NCBI GenBank assembly: GCA_030704615.1
Contig: CM060736.1
Span: forward strand, 67,501-131,500
Direction of reading: 5' to 3'
Length of the DNA: 64,000 nucleotides
From: Takakia lepidozioides
Lineage: Eukaryota; Streptophyta; Takakiopsida; Takakiales; Takakiaceae
The notes below the pieces were generated by a model. That model had not been told where the DNA came from and searched no databases. It was given only the letters and a program-made list of their open reading frames with translations. The position numbers and the translations under genes were made by a program. Each line of letters opens with the position of its first letter. The first letter of the stretch is position 1. Below, one piece after another: positions 1-10,448 of the stretch.

Positions 1-43
1 TTTGTAAAGTGACAGTAAAGGTGACTTCTCTGTTAACTTTCCC
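1..43 (+). other. 3' end of the trans-spliced rps12 group II intron
   Basis: This stretch precedes rps12 exon 2. In land-plant plastids, rps12 exon 1 is transcribed elsewhere and joined to exon 2 by trans-splicing of a split group II intron. Only the last part of the 3' half-intron lies in the window. The boundary is placed before ACC at 44 because exon 1 usually ends after codon 38. The intron would then end in CCC rather than the usual A-pyrimidine, so the boundary is less certain than the other splice sites here. Confidence 0.6.
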
Positions 44-875
44 ACCACAACACCAAAAAAACCAAACTCCGCCTTACGTAAAGTGGCTAGAGTAAGATTA
101 ACCTCTGGATTTGAAATTACTGCTTATATACCAGGTATTGGCCACAATTTGCAGGAACATTCCGTAGTATTAGTAAGAGGAGGAAGAGTAAAAGATTTAC
201 CCGGTGTGAGGTATCATATTGTTAGAGGAACTCTCGATGCTGTGGGGGTAAAAGATCGTCAACAGGGGCGTTCTAGTGCGTTGTATATTATTGTCCAAAA
301 CTTGTACCACTTTGCGATGATGCCATGTCGATTGCTAGAGACGTGTGAAGAATGTAGCTGACCCGATAACGAAAGTGTTGTGAGGGGACTAAAGCAGGCT
401 AACTGAGAAAAAGAGTTATGTATGAAAATAAGATATGAAACTATATATTTAAACTATGTATCTAAGGTTTATTTCTCCGAAACGAATTGACAAGTTTTCC
501 CCAACTTTGTTTTTGTCAAAAAGATATTAAGAAACTTTTACTTCTTTAGAACGAGCCAAAGTGAAATAGCAAAAATGACAAATACTAATTGTTTCTTCGA
601 ATTATTCCTTAAACCTAAGGATTGTTTCGTGAGGATTCATAAAATACAAGATTTCCGGAAAGAGGGAGCAGAGGGAAACGGATACTCGGTTTAAAGCGAG
701 TAAGCATCGCAAAAATAAAAAGTGATTTCAAATGTATTACATGTAGTCACGTCATATATGTGAAGATGTAGAAAGCCGTATTCGATAAAAGTCGTATGTA
801 CGGTTTGGAGGGAGATCTTTCAAAACTAAACCAATGAGATCCACCCTACAATATGGAGTGAAAAAGCCGAAATAA
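44..875 (+). CDS. rps12: Ribosomal protein S12, 3' exons (trans-spliced gene)
   Basis: This is the 3' part of the small-subunit protein uS12, which sits at the decoding centre. Exon 2 is 44-275 (from codon 39, ACC ACA ACA CCA, through [20 protein letters not shown] to the QQGRS motif). Exon 3 is 850-875 and encodes the tail YGVKKPK and a TAA stop. The split codon AAA is formed by A275 plus AA850-851. With the usual 114-nt exon 1 the protein would be 123 residues, the normal length. Exon 1 is not in the window. rps7 follows 52 bases downstream, the usual order. The conserved [13 protein letters not shown] segment is fully encoded and little editing seems needed. Confidence 0.95.
276..849 (+). 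other. rps12 cis-spliced group II intron
   Basis: It starts with GTGCG after A275 and ends in AC before 850. A domain V-like hairpin ending in TACGGTTTGG lies near 770-812. Removing it joins the reading frame exactly (QQGRS-KYGVKKPK). Confidence 0.9.
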
Positions 876-927
876 TTTATTCTTCTTAGTCTTTCTAAAA
901 TAAATCACTCAATTATTTTTTACCGTT

Positions 928-1395
928 ACGTCGCGTCGAAGTACTGCAGGGGAAAGAACTGGAAAACCCGATCCGATTTCTCGTAATCGATTGGTTAATA
1001 TGTTAGTTAATCGTATTCCTAGACATGGAAAAAAATCATTGGCTTATCGAATTCTTTACGGAGCCGTAAGAAATGTTAAACAAAGAACGAAAAAAAATCC
1101 ACTATCCGTTTTACGTCAAGCCATACGTAGAGTGACTCCCAATGTGACGGTAAAAGCGAGACGTGTGGGTGGATCAACTTATCAAGTACCCATTGAAATA
1201 GAATCCGCACAAGGAAAAGCACTTGCTATTCGTCGGTTATTGGGAGCATCTAGGAAACGCCCGGGTCGAAATATGGCTTTTAAACCGAGTTACGAATCAA
1301 TGGATGCTGCCAGAGATAATGGAAACGCTATACGAAAGAAGGAAGAGATTCATCGAATGGCAGAAGCCAATAGAGCTTTCGCACATTTTCGTTAA
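928..1395 (+). CDS. rps7: Ribosomal protein S7
   Basis: This is the small-subunit head protein uS7 of the plastid ribosome, 155 residues, the normal family length. The start is placed at ACG 928, because from there the frame reads (M)[27 protein letters not shown], matching the conserved N-terminus. The next ATG (1000) would drop about 24 conserved residues. C-to-U editing would turn ACG into AUG. The conserved core ([39 protein letters not shown]) and the C-terminal [12 protein letters not shown] are clear. It lies just behind rps12 in the usual rps12-rps7 unit and is followed by a G+C-rich stem-loop. Confidence 0.95.
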   Translation, partial: TSRRSTAGERTGKPDPISRNRLVNMLVNRIPRHGKKSLAYRILYGAVRNVKQRTKKNPLSVLRQAIRRVTPNVTVKARRVGGSTYQVPIEIESAQGKALAIRRLLGASRKRPGRNMAFKPSYESMDAARDNGNAIRKKEEIHRMAEANRAFAHFR

Positions 1396-1470
1396 TCGAG
1401 AAATAAAAGAAATGGAGAATATTTTTTCTTCTTTTTTCATTAATCGAAGAGGTAACAGTGATGAACGATA

Positions 1471-1497
1471 TGAGCCTCCCCGAGAAGGGGAGGCTTA
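1471..1497 (+). terminator. Stem-loop downstream of rps7
   Basis: AGCCTCCCC (1473-1481) pairs with GGGGAGGCT (1487-1495) around a GAGAA loop, and one or two further pairs extend the stem. It lies 75 bases after the rps7 stop and probably defines or protects the 3' end of the rps12-rps7 transcript. Confidence 0.65.
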
Positions 1498-1764
1498 CGT
1501 AGTGAGAACTTCGTGAAGAAGCTGTTACATTATAACCGGTTGAAATATTGGTGAATGAAAGAAAATTTATTAATCTTTTTAAATTCCCTATTCTATTCCC
1601 TGTTCCATTACAAGAAACAAAATCTTTCGTAATGAAGAATTGACGATAGACAAAAAGAATAATACTATAATTTTTTGATTATTTTTACTAATTAACATAC
1701 CACTTTTGACTATCATACACAAAAGAAATACTAGAATTTCTAATCATATGGTGAGAAAATTTTT
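1498..1764. other. rps7-ndhB spacer
   Basis: AT-rich sequence between the rps7 hairpin and ndhB. I see no gene, tRNA or convincing promoter. Confidence 0.6.
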
Positions 1765-4063
1765 ATGAAATTAGAGCTTGGCCTTTCTTTTTTATATGGA
1801 AGTACTATTTTGCCCGAATGTATTCTAGTTCTTGGCTTAGTTATCATCTCGGTAATAGATTTGGCCTTAGAAAAGAAAACTACGCCTTTATTATATTCAA
1901 TTTCTTTAACCAGTTTATTAATAAGCATAATTGTTCTGCTATTCCAATGGGAACAAAAACCTATTCTTAGTTTTTCTGGTAGTTTTCAAGCCGACAGTTT
2001 TAACAGAATATTCCGATTCCTCGTAGCACTACGTTCAATGTTACGTATTCCTTTATCTGTCGAATATATTGAATGTACAGAAATGGCTATAACTGAATTT
2101 TTTATTTTTTTATTAACAGCTACTATAGGAGGAATGTTTCTATGTGGTGCCAATGATTCAATTACTATTTTCGTAGCTCTAGAGTGTTTAGGTTTATGTC
2201 CATATCTATTATCCGGGTATACTAAAAGAGATGTACGATCTAACGAAGCTGTTACGAAATACTTACTTATGGGTGGAACGAGTTCATCCATTTTAGCTTA
2301 TGGTTTTTCTCGGTCATATGGTTTATCCGGAGGGGAAATTCAGCTCCAAAAAATAGTGAATGGTCTTTTAAATACGGAAATGTACAACTCCTCAGGAATT
2401 TTGATCGGACTTTTATGTATTATTGTAGGAATTGGATTTAAACTTTCATTGGTTCCTTTTCATCAATGGACTCCCGACGTATATGAAGGAGTGCGATTCG
2501 TTTCAAAAATCATTAATATATAATGGAATTATATATATATATTTATTTATAAATAATAGGATTTATTTATTATATCTATGCGATAAAGATTTTATAGACA
2601 TGCGGAATAGGAATTAACCGTTATCCTCACTCGGATTCAAACGTAACTTTTATCAAACATTTGTTTATTTATTTATTTTTCAATGAAATTTGAGATAAAG
2701 CAAAGTAAGAAGCAATTCTTTTCCTTCAGATTTTTAGATCAAGGAATAATTGTAAGTTTAGTTATTAAGGGTATTTCTCACGAAAATTAGAAATAGTGAC
2801 GTGAAAAAAAAAAAAAAAATCGATGAAATAAAATTTCGATATAGAATGCTAACTAGTTAGTCCTTATCCTTCAGAGACTACGAGTGTACCAAAAGCATCC
2901 GTCGGAAAAGGGAAATCCCTAAAATAACAAATCATGACTATCGAGAACGAATAAATTTAGATGGTTTTCTTCTTCAAAAAAAGATTAGTCCTAGATTTTT
3001 TCATCGAGGAAACAAGTCAAAAATTGGAGAAAGTCAGTCTTTTGCTATAAAAACCACTGAGGCAGGATTCCTCGAAAAGTTAGAAAGAAATAGGTAATCA
3101 TTGGTTATCCAAATTATAGGTTCTATTTCATATATGCACCAATACATACACGAGGAGGGTAATAAAAAAGATATATAATATTTATTTACCAGTTTTTATT
3201 ACTCAGGAGCTGCGCGAAATGAAAGTCTCACGCACAGTTTTGAATGAGGGAAAAGAATGAGTAATCTTCTTTTCGACTCTAACTCCCCTACTCCAGTCGT
3301 TGCTTTTTTCTCTGTCGTTTCAAAAGTCGCGGGTTTAGCTTTAGTCACTCGAATCTCTAATATCATTTTCCCTTTCTCCCCGAACCAATGGCATATATTT
3401 CTTGAAATAGTAGCTATTTTTAGTATGATATTAGGTAATTTAGTTGCTATTACTCAGACAAGTATGAAACGTATGCTTGCATATTCCTCCATAAGTCAAA
3501 TTGGATATTTAATGATCGGGGTAATCGCCGGGGATCCAAATGGATATGCAAGTACGATAATTTATTTGCTATTTTACATCTTTATGAATTTAGGAACTTT
3601 TGCTTGCATTATATTATTCGGTTTACGTACGGGGACGGATAACATTCGAGATTACGGAGGATTATTTATGAAAGATCCTTTGTTAACTTTTCCTCTTGCT
3701 TTATGTTTGTTATCTCTGGGAGGTATTCCTCCTTTATCTGGTTTTTTCGGAAAACTTTATTTGTTTTGGTGTGGATGGAAGGCCGGTTTATATTCATTAG
3801 TTCTCACAGGACTTTCCACAAGTATTATTTCCATATACTACTATCTAAAAATAGTTAAATTATTAATTACTAAAGAAAACAAAGAAATAACTCCTTATGT
3901 ACAAACTTATGTAAGTTCTTCATTTTCCTTCTTATCGAGAAGTTCTATCGAAGTGAGTTTATTTATATGTGTAATAGCTTCTACTTTCTTGGGAATATCC
4001 ATGAACCCCATTATTGATATAGCTCAAAGCACTGTATTTCTAAGCAGTTTTATGAATAACTAA
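1765..4063 (+). CDS. ndhB: NADH dehydrogenase-like complex subunit 2 (NdhB)
   Basis: This is a proton-translocating membrane subunit of the thylakoid NDH complex (cyclic electron flow around photosystem I). Exon 1 is 1765-2490 (242 codons), ending ...[10 protein letters not shown]. Exon 2 is 3284-4063, beginning SPTPVVAFF. Together they give 501 residues, the family length. The protein is a chain of hydrophobic segments, with the conserved [16 protein letters not shown] and [23 protein letters not shown] blocks in exon 2. The start is an ordinary ATG. Substitutions such as Pro or Ser in membrane helices and Arg for Cys or Trp suggest numerous C-to-U edits. The gene is a single reading frame apart from one group II intron. 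Confidence 0.97.
2491..3283 (+). other. ndhB group II intron
   Basis: It is 793 nt, starts GTGCG and ends AC. A domain V-like hairpin lies around 3208-3252 (GAGCTGCGCG...CGCACAGTTTT). Removal joins codon GGA to TCC in frame. Confidence 0.92.
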
Positions 4064-4147
4064 GGTCGATTAGGTGGGAGAAACAATAAAAAAAGTGATG
4101 AATTTTTTGATATTTTATTTTTTTTTTTGACGAATAAAAAGATAATT

Positions 4148-4190
4148 AAAAAATGAACTTATAATAATAATTATTATAAGTTCATTTTTT
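4148..4190 (+). terminator. Long inverted repeat downstream of ndhB
   Basis: A 21-nt arm (4148-4168) is followed after one base by its exact reverse complement (4170-4190). It lies about 85 bases after the ndhB stop and is AT-rich. It is a likely 3' end-forming hairpin. The rest of the ndhB-trnL spacer (4064-4397) is homopolymer-rich and carries no other feature I can support. Confidence 0.65.
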
Positions 4191-4397
4191 TCTCATCATT
4201 CATAACCTTTTATTAAATTTAAAATCTATTCATTATATATATATTTATTTTTTTTTTCTTTCTCTTCTTTCTTTTCCTCATCGGTATTGGGATGCTTCTG
4301 TGACAACGGACCAATTTATAGAGTTTATATCTATCTACTTAACCAACTCAAAAGATAGACTTTGAATAAATATTTCTATATAATAGAAAGTTAAGAA

Positions 4398-4478
4398 GCC
4401 TTGGTGGTGAAATGGTAGACATGCAAGACTCAAAATCTTGTGCTATAAAGCGTGGAGGTTCGAGTCCTCTTCAAGGCA
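4398..4478 (+). tRNA. trnL-CAA: tRNA-Leu (CAA)
   Basis: A class II tRNA of 81 nt with a long variable arm. The acceptor GCCTTGG pairs with TCAAGGC, the anticodon loop reads ACTCAAAAT (anticodon CAA), and the T-arm GGTTCGAGTCC is present. It lies between ndhB and psbM, as in other bryophyte plastids. Confidence 0.97.
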
Positions 4479-4869
4479 TTTGTTCATAACAAAAATGAAT
4501 AACAGATACCATATTTCAAAATTTAACTATACTATTCGAAGTAATTCATTACATTACAAAACATACTTGTGATTTATGGATATGTGTGACGTAGTAACGA
4601 GAGATAAAGTAGAAATAAAAATATCCTTTATGAAAAATATAAAATTTTTTAAAATAAAAAATCATCTTATGTTATACTATTTATTTGATATCCATGATTT
4701 GACTAAACTCGTAAAATCTATTTTTACTTATTCGATTTGAGATCGATTCATTAAGTTACTTATTCTCGTGATTTCATCAAATAGAACATTGAATCTAGAA
4801 AGAAGATTCATTAATATTATCAGATGACATTTTTAAGTATTGTGAAATAAACATTAAAATACTAAATTT
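4479..4869. other. trnL-CAA to psbM spacer
   Basis: 391 bases of AT-rich sequence. I found no gene or clear regulatory motif. Confidence 0.6.
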
Positions 4870-4974
4870 ATGGAAGTAAATATTCTTGCATTTATTGCTA
4901 CTGCATCGTTCATTCCAATTCCTACTGCTTTTCCACCAATTCCTTACGTACAAACAGCCAGTCAAGGTAGTTAA
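4870..4974 (+). CDS. psbM: Photosystem II protein M
   Basis: A one-helix subunit at the dimer interface of photosystem II, 34 residues, the standard length. The frame starts [12 protein letters not shown] at an ATG and ends YVQTASQGS and TAA. In the DNA the helix contains a Ser and several Pro residues ([15 protein letters not shown]) where Leu or Ile is conserved. About five C-to-U changes would restore a normal membrane helix, so the unedited product could not form one. Confidence 0.95.
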   Translation: MEVNILAFIATASFIPIPTAFPPIPYVQTASQGS

Positions 4975-5110
4975 TCCAAAATATTATTGATTTCTGTTGG
5001 TTTAATAAAAATGAGTGATAAATATTTTTATTGAGAAATCTATAATTATAATAATATTTTATTACTATTATTGAAACGTTTAGTTCCTTGCGATATGAGA
5101 AATAGAAGTA

Positions 5111-5164
5111 GAGAAACTAAAAAAAAAACATATTTAAGAATATGTTTTTTTTTAGTTTCTTTAC
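5111..5164 (+). terminator. Stem-loop downstream of psbM
   Basis: An inverted repeat made of AGAAACT, an A-run and CATATT, a TAAG loop, and the complementary AATATG, T-run and AGTTTCT. It lies 140 bases after psbM and just before ycf66. It is probably the 3' end of the psbM transcript. Confidence 0.55.
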
Positions 5165-5189
5165 TTCATAAAACCCCCCATTTCCCGAT

Positions 5190-6185
5190 ATGATTCACAT
5201 AGAATTAGGCCCTGGTACTGTAGTAGGAGTAGGGCTCGTCATAGTAGGCATACCTTCATATGCCCTTCGGATAAGGGAACCTAATGTATCTAGAGGTGTG
5301 ATTTTGAATGTACTTTGAAAAAGTGTAAGGAAAATTTTTTGACATATTCGGGAATCGTAGTGAATATGAAACTTGAAATCAATTTCTCGATTTATTCGGG
5401 ATGGAAGAAAAAACAGGGTCTATGGCTAAAACGGCTTAACATATCTCACGCCATTTCGGAAACATACGTGAATTATCACGAAATTAACAAATGGAAATTT
5501 CATTAGAAACTGAAATTAGATGTATTCTAGGAAATTCTGTTCTACATCTTTGGTCATTCCCTTCTCTAGGGGGGAATAACGATGAAATCCACGGGGTGTC
5601 GAATGAGCCTAAAGACAATTTTTTATAAGGAAAATACTAAGTACATATGAAATAAACCTGATTAGGGAAATTTACTAAGCAGGCAAGAGACGATCCAAAA
5701 AGTTTTTTCTTAAACTAACTTGGATTTAGGGTAAATAATAGATTCAAGAGTTATCTAATTCATTTTATTGCTTAAGCCATAGAGATTTTAACGTATCACA
5801 TATGGTTTTTAGGGGGGGATTTGCATATCCAAGCATTAACCTATCCCAATATTACGATTTCTTCTCCTCCCCTATTGGATTATTGTGTGGAGGAATCCCT
5901 ATTTTTCAAGGTTGGCGTTTAGATCCAATTCTTCTATTATCTCAAATACTTCTAAGTGGAACTGCTATTTCTTTCATAGCGGAAAGTCTATATTTACGTA
6001 ATAACCAAATTGATTTAATTTTTTGTAATAGAAATAATAAAAATAATGGAAATTCCTTAAAAAAAAAACATATTGATAAAACTATTTGTTATCGGAAATT
6101 CAAGTTAAAAAAAAAACTATTATCTTGTTATTACAAAGGATGGGAAGATATTTATTATACTATTTATATTTCTTACAGGAACTAA
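5190..6185 (+). CDS. ycf66: Ycf66 family protein
   Basis: A small plastid protein conserved in cyanobacteria and early land plants. Its function is not established. Exon 1 is 5190-5295 (MIHIELGPGTVVGVG... REPNVSR) and exon 2 is 5851-6185 (DYDFFSSPIGLLCGG, FQGWRLDPILLLSQILLSG). The spliced frame gives 146 residues. The split codon GAT is formed by G5295 plus AT5851-5852. There are two hydrophobic segments. The conserved WRLDP(I)LLLSQ block is intact, and the C-terminus is basic and variable. Pro and Ser residues inside the helices suggest editing. The intron position matches ycf66 of liverworts as I know it. The gene is retained only in some bryophytes, ferns and algae. Confidence 0.9.
5296..5850 (+). 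other. ycf66 group II intron
   Basis: 555 nt, starting GTGTG and ending CCTATCCCAAT. A domain V-like hairpin (AAGCCATAGAG...ATATGGTTTTT) lies near 5774-5812. Confidence 0.85.
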
Positions 6186-6336
6186 TAGAAATTTTTACGG
6201 GAACTAAAACTAATAGAAAGGATTTTTGAGCCTCTGTTTCTCCCTGATCCAATGTTCTTCCATTCTCGAATAAGAGGTAATAAAAGAACATTGAATCAAT
6301 TTTTATTTCAAAACCCAACAACTAATTCTAATTGAA

Positions 6337-6426
6337 TTGTGATCCGCTTCTTCCCCGTACTACAGGTGAAAGAGAAAATGTAGAAACTACCATTGACGCA
6401 CCCCAAGCAATATTAACTATATCCAT
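6337..6426 (-). CDS. petN: Cytochrome b6f complex subunit N, stop created by editing
   Basis: A one-helix subunit needed for assembly of the cytochrome b6f complex. Reading leftward from the ATG at 6426, the frame is [20 protein letters not shown] followed by PVVRGRSGS. This is the conserved 29-residue protein with Ser, Pro and Arg where Leu, Phe and Trp are expected. At the conserved stop position the DNA has CAA (6337-6339), which a single C-to-U edit would change to UAA. Without editing the frame runs two codons further to TAG (6328-6330). About six edits are implied in this tiny gene. It follows trnC on the same strand. petN is absent from most mosses but kept in Takakia. Confidence 0.93.
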
Positions 6427-6517
6427 ATTTTTTTTTCTCTCTCACGACATTCAGGGCTAAAAATACTGCCAAGTAGATATGGAACACATAGAGAAACAAT
6501 CTATATAGTATTTCTAT

Positions 6518-6571
6518 ACTATTTTTGAGAAAAAAGCAATATATATATATTGCTTTTTTCTCAAAAATAGT
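6518..6571. repeat. Perfect 54-bp palindrome between trnC and petN
   Basis: The two 27-nt arms, 6518-6544 and 6545-6571, are exact reverse complements with no spacer. It sits 92 bases upstream of petN and about 200 bases beyond the 3' end of trnC, both on the minus strand. It would form a very stable hairpin in the trnC-petN transcript. Confidence 0.8.
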
Positions 6572-6768
6572 TTATGGAAGATTAATCGAGAAAATAAACC
6601 ACTTGCTTTTCCCTGTAATTCGATTTACCCTTGATATAGGGTCGTCTATCCGTGTTGGATCCAAATACATATAACGTCACAGGCTATATCGAAACATAGA
6701 ACAGCACAATTTATATTTGGAAACGACATAATAGACGCCCCGAACGTTTTCCATTTCCCCATCTGACG

Positions 6769-6839
6769 AAGCGACACCCAGACTCGAACTGGGGATAAAG
6801 GATTTGCAGTCCTCTGCCTTACCACTTGGCCATGTCGCC
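6769..6839 (-). tRNA. trnC-GCA: tRNA-Cys (GCA)
   Basis: A 71-nt cloverleaf. The acceptor GGCGACA pairs with TGTCGCT (the first pair is G-U), the anticodon loop CTGCAAA gives GCA, and the T-loop TTCGAGT is present. It is divergent from rpoB, the usual arrangement. Confidence 0.96.
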
Positions 6840-7211
6840 CCCCAATAAATGCAAAATTGAACCAACCCTATTTATTTTATATGGCTTTTCGATTACTATA
6901 AATTATTATTCGATTCAATAATAGATAGTAATTGTAATTTAAGTCATTATAAAACTTAATTATGTTTTAATCAAGTTTTTTTTTTATTATTCTTTCAAGA
7001 ATAAAAAATCAGATTTGATAGAGAAAAAGAAGAGAAGAAAGAAATATATATATTTTTTTAATAATGAATGAGAAATTGAATAAATAAAATTTTAGATCGG
7101 AAATAATTATTATCCTCGTACACTTGAATAAAACGACTTGAATAAAAAAAAAATATATATATATATTTTCAATGTAGTAAAATAGACTCTAACATTATTT
7201 TAGAGGATGAT
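6840..7211. other. trnC-rpoB divergent spacer
   Basis: 372 bases of very AT-rich DNA between two divergent genes. It must contain the promoters for trnC and the rpo operon. I cannot assign a specific motif. In other plants rpoB is read by the phage-type polymerase, whose short YRTA core is too weak to call here. Confidence 0.5.
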
Positions 7212-10200
7212 ATGGAAATGTTTGTACTGCCTGAATTTGGGGAAATACAATTTGAAGGATTCCATCGTTTCATTCACAAAGGTTTGATCGAAGAACCTAA
7301 TGATTTTCCTAAAATCGAAGATACAGATCAAGAATTTGAATTTCGACTATTTGGTGAACAATATCAATTAGCGGAGCCTTTAATAGAAGAAAGAGATGCT
7401 GTATATCGGTCCAGTACATACCCATCGGATTCATATGTACCAGCTCAATTGACTCGGAGGAGGAAAGGGAAAATACAGAAACAGACTTTATTTATTGGAA
7501 GTATTCCTTTAATGAATTCTCAAGGGACTTTTGTAGTTAATGGAGTTGCTAGAGTTATAATTAATCAAATTCTACGAAGTCCTGGTACTTATTACAACTC
7601 AGAATTAGATCACAACGGAATTCCTATATATACAAGTACTATCATTCCAGATTGGGGGGGAAGATCCAAATCAGAAATTGATGGAAAAACGAGGATATGG
7701 GCTCGTATAAGCAAGAAACGAAAAGTTTCCATTTTAGTTCCATTATTAGCAATGGGTTTAACCATAAAACAAATTTTAGATAGTGTCTGTTATCCAAAAA
7801 TCTTTTTAGACTCCTTGAGGAAAGAGAAAACAAGGAAGGAACATCCTCAGTCAATCGAAGATGCCATAGTAGAACTCTATAGGCAATTATATTGTATAGG
7901 TGGAGATCTTATATTCTCCGAATCTATACGCAAAGAATTGCAAAAGAAATTTTTTCAACAGAGATGTGAACTGGGAAGAATTGGTCGATTAAATTTGAAC
8001 AAAAAACTTAATCTTAACGTACCTGAAAACGAATATTTTCCATTACCACAAGATGTTTTAGCTGCTGCGGATTATTCGATAAAAATAAAATTTGACATAG
8101 GTACGCTCGATGATATAGATCACCTTAAAAATCGCCGTGTTCGTTCTGTGGCAGATTTATCACAAGATCAATTAAAATTAGCTTTGAGTCGTTCGGAGAA
8201 TTCGGTACGACAGACTATACGGGGAGCGACTAAGCGTAAACGTTTACCTACTCCTAAAGGTTTGATAACTTCAACCCCATTAATAGCTACCTTCAAAGAA
8301 TTTTTTGGTTCGCATCCTTTGTCACAATTTTTGGATCAAACTAATCCATTAACAGAAATAGTTCATAAACGAAGATTAAGTTCTTTGGGTCCCGGGGGGT
8401 TAACACGGCGAACAGCCAGTTTTCAAGTACGAGATATTCATCCTAGCCACTATGGTCGTATTCGTCCCATCGAAACATCTGAAGGCATGAATGCTGGACT
8501 TATTGCGTCATCGGCTATTCATGCAAAAGTAAATAATTGGGGATCCTTGGAGAGTCCCTTTTACAAGATATCCGAAAATTCTGGAAAAGAAGGAATTATT
8601 TATCTATCAGCAGGAGAAGATGAATATTACCGAATAGCCACGGGGAATTGTTTAGCTTTGGATCAGGGGACTCAAGAGATACAAGTGACTCCGGCTCGGT
8701 ATCGACAAGAATTCGTGGCTATTGCTCGGGAACAAATACATCCTCGAAGTTTTTATCCTTTACAATATTTCTCCGTTGGGGCTTCTCCCATTCCTTCTCT
8801 CGAACATAATGATGCAAATCGCGCTTTGATGGGTTCTAATATGCAACGTCAAGCAGTTCCACTTCCGAAACCTGAGAAGTGCATTGTAGGAACCGGTTTG
8901 GAGGGTCAAGCAGCACCGGATTCCGGAAGTGTAGCTGTAGCAAAACAAGGCGGAAAAATCAATTATATTGATGGTGATAAAATCACTTTACTGATCGAAA
9001 ATGAAGAGGAAATAGATACGAATTTGATTATATATCAACGTTCTAATAACAGTACTTGTATGCATCAGAAACCTCGAGTTAATCGGGAGGAATATATAAA
9101 GAAGGGACAAGTTCTAGCAGATGGTGCAGCTACTTCAGGAGGAGAATTAGCTTTAGGCAAAAATATTTTGGTAGCATATATGCCATGGGAAGGTTACAAT
9201 TCTGAAGACGCGATACTTATTAGTGAACGTCCGGTATATGAGGATATTTATACATCTATTCATATTGAAAGATATGAAATTGAAGCTCGTGCAACAAGTC
9301 AAGGTCCTGAAAAAATTACTAGAGAAATACCTCATTTAGATAGTCATGTACCTCGTCATTTGGATAGAAGTGGGCTTGTATTATCGGGATCTTGGGTAGA
9401 AACAGGAGATGTTTCAGTGGGGAAGTTAACACCTCAAGAAGCGGAAGAATCTTTGCGTGCCCCAGAAGGCAAATTATCACAAGCTATATTTGGTATTCAA
9501 GTAGCTACTGCAAGAGAAACTCGTCCCAAAGTACCTCCGGGTGGGAAAGGTCGAGTTATTGATGTGAGATGGATTTATCAAGAAGATACTTCTATTAATC
9601 ATGAGAAAATGGTGCATGTATATGTTTTGCAGAAACGGAAGATACAGGTAGGGGATAAGGTAGCTGGAAGACATGGTAATAAGGGTATTATTCCAAAAAT
9701 TTTACCTCGACAGGATATGCCTTATTTACAAGATGGAACACCCGTTGATATGGTATTAAGTCCGTTAGGTGTACCTTCACGAACGAATGTAGGACAAATT
9801 TTTGAACGTTTGCTTGGTCCAGCAGGAGAATTTTCGGAGAAACATTATAGGATAACACCTTTCGATGAGAGATATGAACGAGAGGCTCCAAGAAAGCTAG
9901 TTTTTTCTGAACTCTATGAAGCGAGTAGACAAACGGATAATCCCTGGTTATTTGAACCTGAAAATGCTGGAAAAAGTCGATTGATTGATGGGAGAACGGG
10001 AGAAATTTTCGAACAACCTATTACAGTAGGAAAAGCTTATATGCTAAAATCGATTCACCAAGTCGATGATAAGATCCATGCACGTTCCAGTGGACCCTAT
10101 GCACTTGTTACGCAACAACCTCCCAGGGGGAGATCCAGACGTGGGGGACAAAGAGTAGGAGAAATGGAAGTTCGGGCTTTAGAAGGTTTTGGTGTTGCTT

Positions 10201-10415
10201 ATATCTTACAAGAAATGCCTACTATCAAATCTGATCACATTCGTGCCCGTTATGAAGTACTTGGTGCTATTGTAACTGGGGAACCAATACCCAAACCTAA
10301 TACTGCTCCAGAATCTTTTCGATTACCCGTTCGAGAATTACGATCTCCAGCTTCAGAATTGGATCATGCTATTACATCTGAAAAGAATTTAAAGATAAAA
10401 TTGAAAGACGTTTAA
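7212..10415 (+). CDS. rpoB: Plastid-encoded RNA polymerase beta subunit
   Basis: The beta subunit of the bacterial-type plastid RNA polymerase (PEP), 1067 residues, close to the usual length. The N-terminus [11 protein letters not shown] and the fork region with [16 protein letters not shown] are visible, as are [11 protein letters not shown] at about residue 422, the [10 protein letters not shown] block, [12 protein letters not shown] at about residue 813, and the C-terminal [17 protein letters not shown]. The last two line the catalytic cleft. A few Pro or Ser residues at conserved Leu sites suggest modest editing. ATG at 7212 is chosen; an earlier ATG at 7207 is in another frame. It is the first gene of the rpoB-rpoC1-rpoC2 operon. 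Confidence 0.97.
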   Translation: MEMFVLPEFGEIQFEGFHRFIHKGLIEEPNDFPKIEDTDQEFEFRLFGEQYQLAEPLIEERDAVYRSSTYPSDSYVPAQLTRRRKGKIQKQTLFIGSIPLMNSQGTFVVNGVARVIINQILRSPGTYYNSELDHNGIPIYTSTIIPDWGGRSKSEIDGKTRIWARISKKRKVSILVPLLAMGLTIKQILDSVCYPKIFLDSLRKEKTRKEHPQSIEDAIVELYRQLYCIGGDLIFSESIRKELQKKFFQQRCELGRIGRLNLNKKLNLNVPENEYFPLPQDVLAAADYSIKIKFDIGTLDDIDHLKNRRVRSVADLSQDQLKLALSRSENSVRQTIRGATKRKRLPTPKGLITSTPLIATFKEFFGSHPLSQFLDQTNPLTEIVHKRRLSSLGPGGLTRRTASFQVRDIHPSHYGRIRPIETSEGMNAGLIASSAIHAKVNNWGSLESPFYKISENSGKEGIIYLSAGEDEYYRIATGNCLALDQGTQEIQVTPARYRQEFVAIAREQIHPRSFYPLQYFSVGASPIPSLEHNDANRALMGSNMQRQAVPLPKPEKCIVGTGLEGQAAPDSGSVAVAKQGGKINYIDGDKITLLIENEEEIDTNLIIYQRSNNSTCMHQKPRVNREEYIKKGQVLADGAATSGGELALGKNILVAYMPWEGYNSEDAILISERPVYEDIYTSIHIERYEIEARATSQGPEKITREIPHLDSHVPRHLDRSGLVLSGSWVETGDVSVGKLTPQEAEESLRAPEGKLSQAIFGIQVATARETRPKVPPGGKGRVIDVRWIYQEDTSINHEKMVHVYVLQKRKIQVGDKVAGRHGNKGIIPKILPRQDMPYLQDGTPVDMVLSPLGVPSRTNVGQIFERLLGPAGEFSEKHYRITPFDERYEREAPRKLVFSELYEASRQTDNPWLFEPENAGKSRLIDGRTGEIFEQPITVGKAYMLKSIHQVDDKIHARSSGPYALVTQQPPRGRSRRGGQRVGEMEVRALEGFGVAYILQEMPTIKSDHIRARYEVLGAIVTGEPIPKPNTAPESFRLPVRELRSPASELDHAITSEKNLKIKLKDV

Positions 10416-10448
10416 TTTATATTTTAGAGGAAATTAAATCTTCATTTT

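Noticed and set aside
6677-6865. 62-residue minus-strand frame
   Set aside because: It runs through trnC, so it is a shadow of the tRNA gene.
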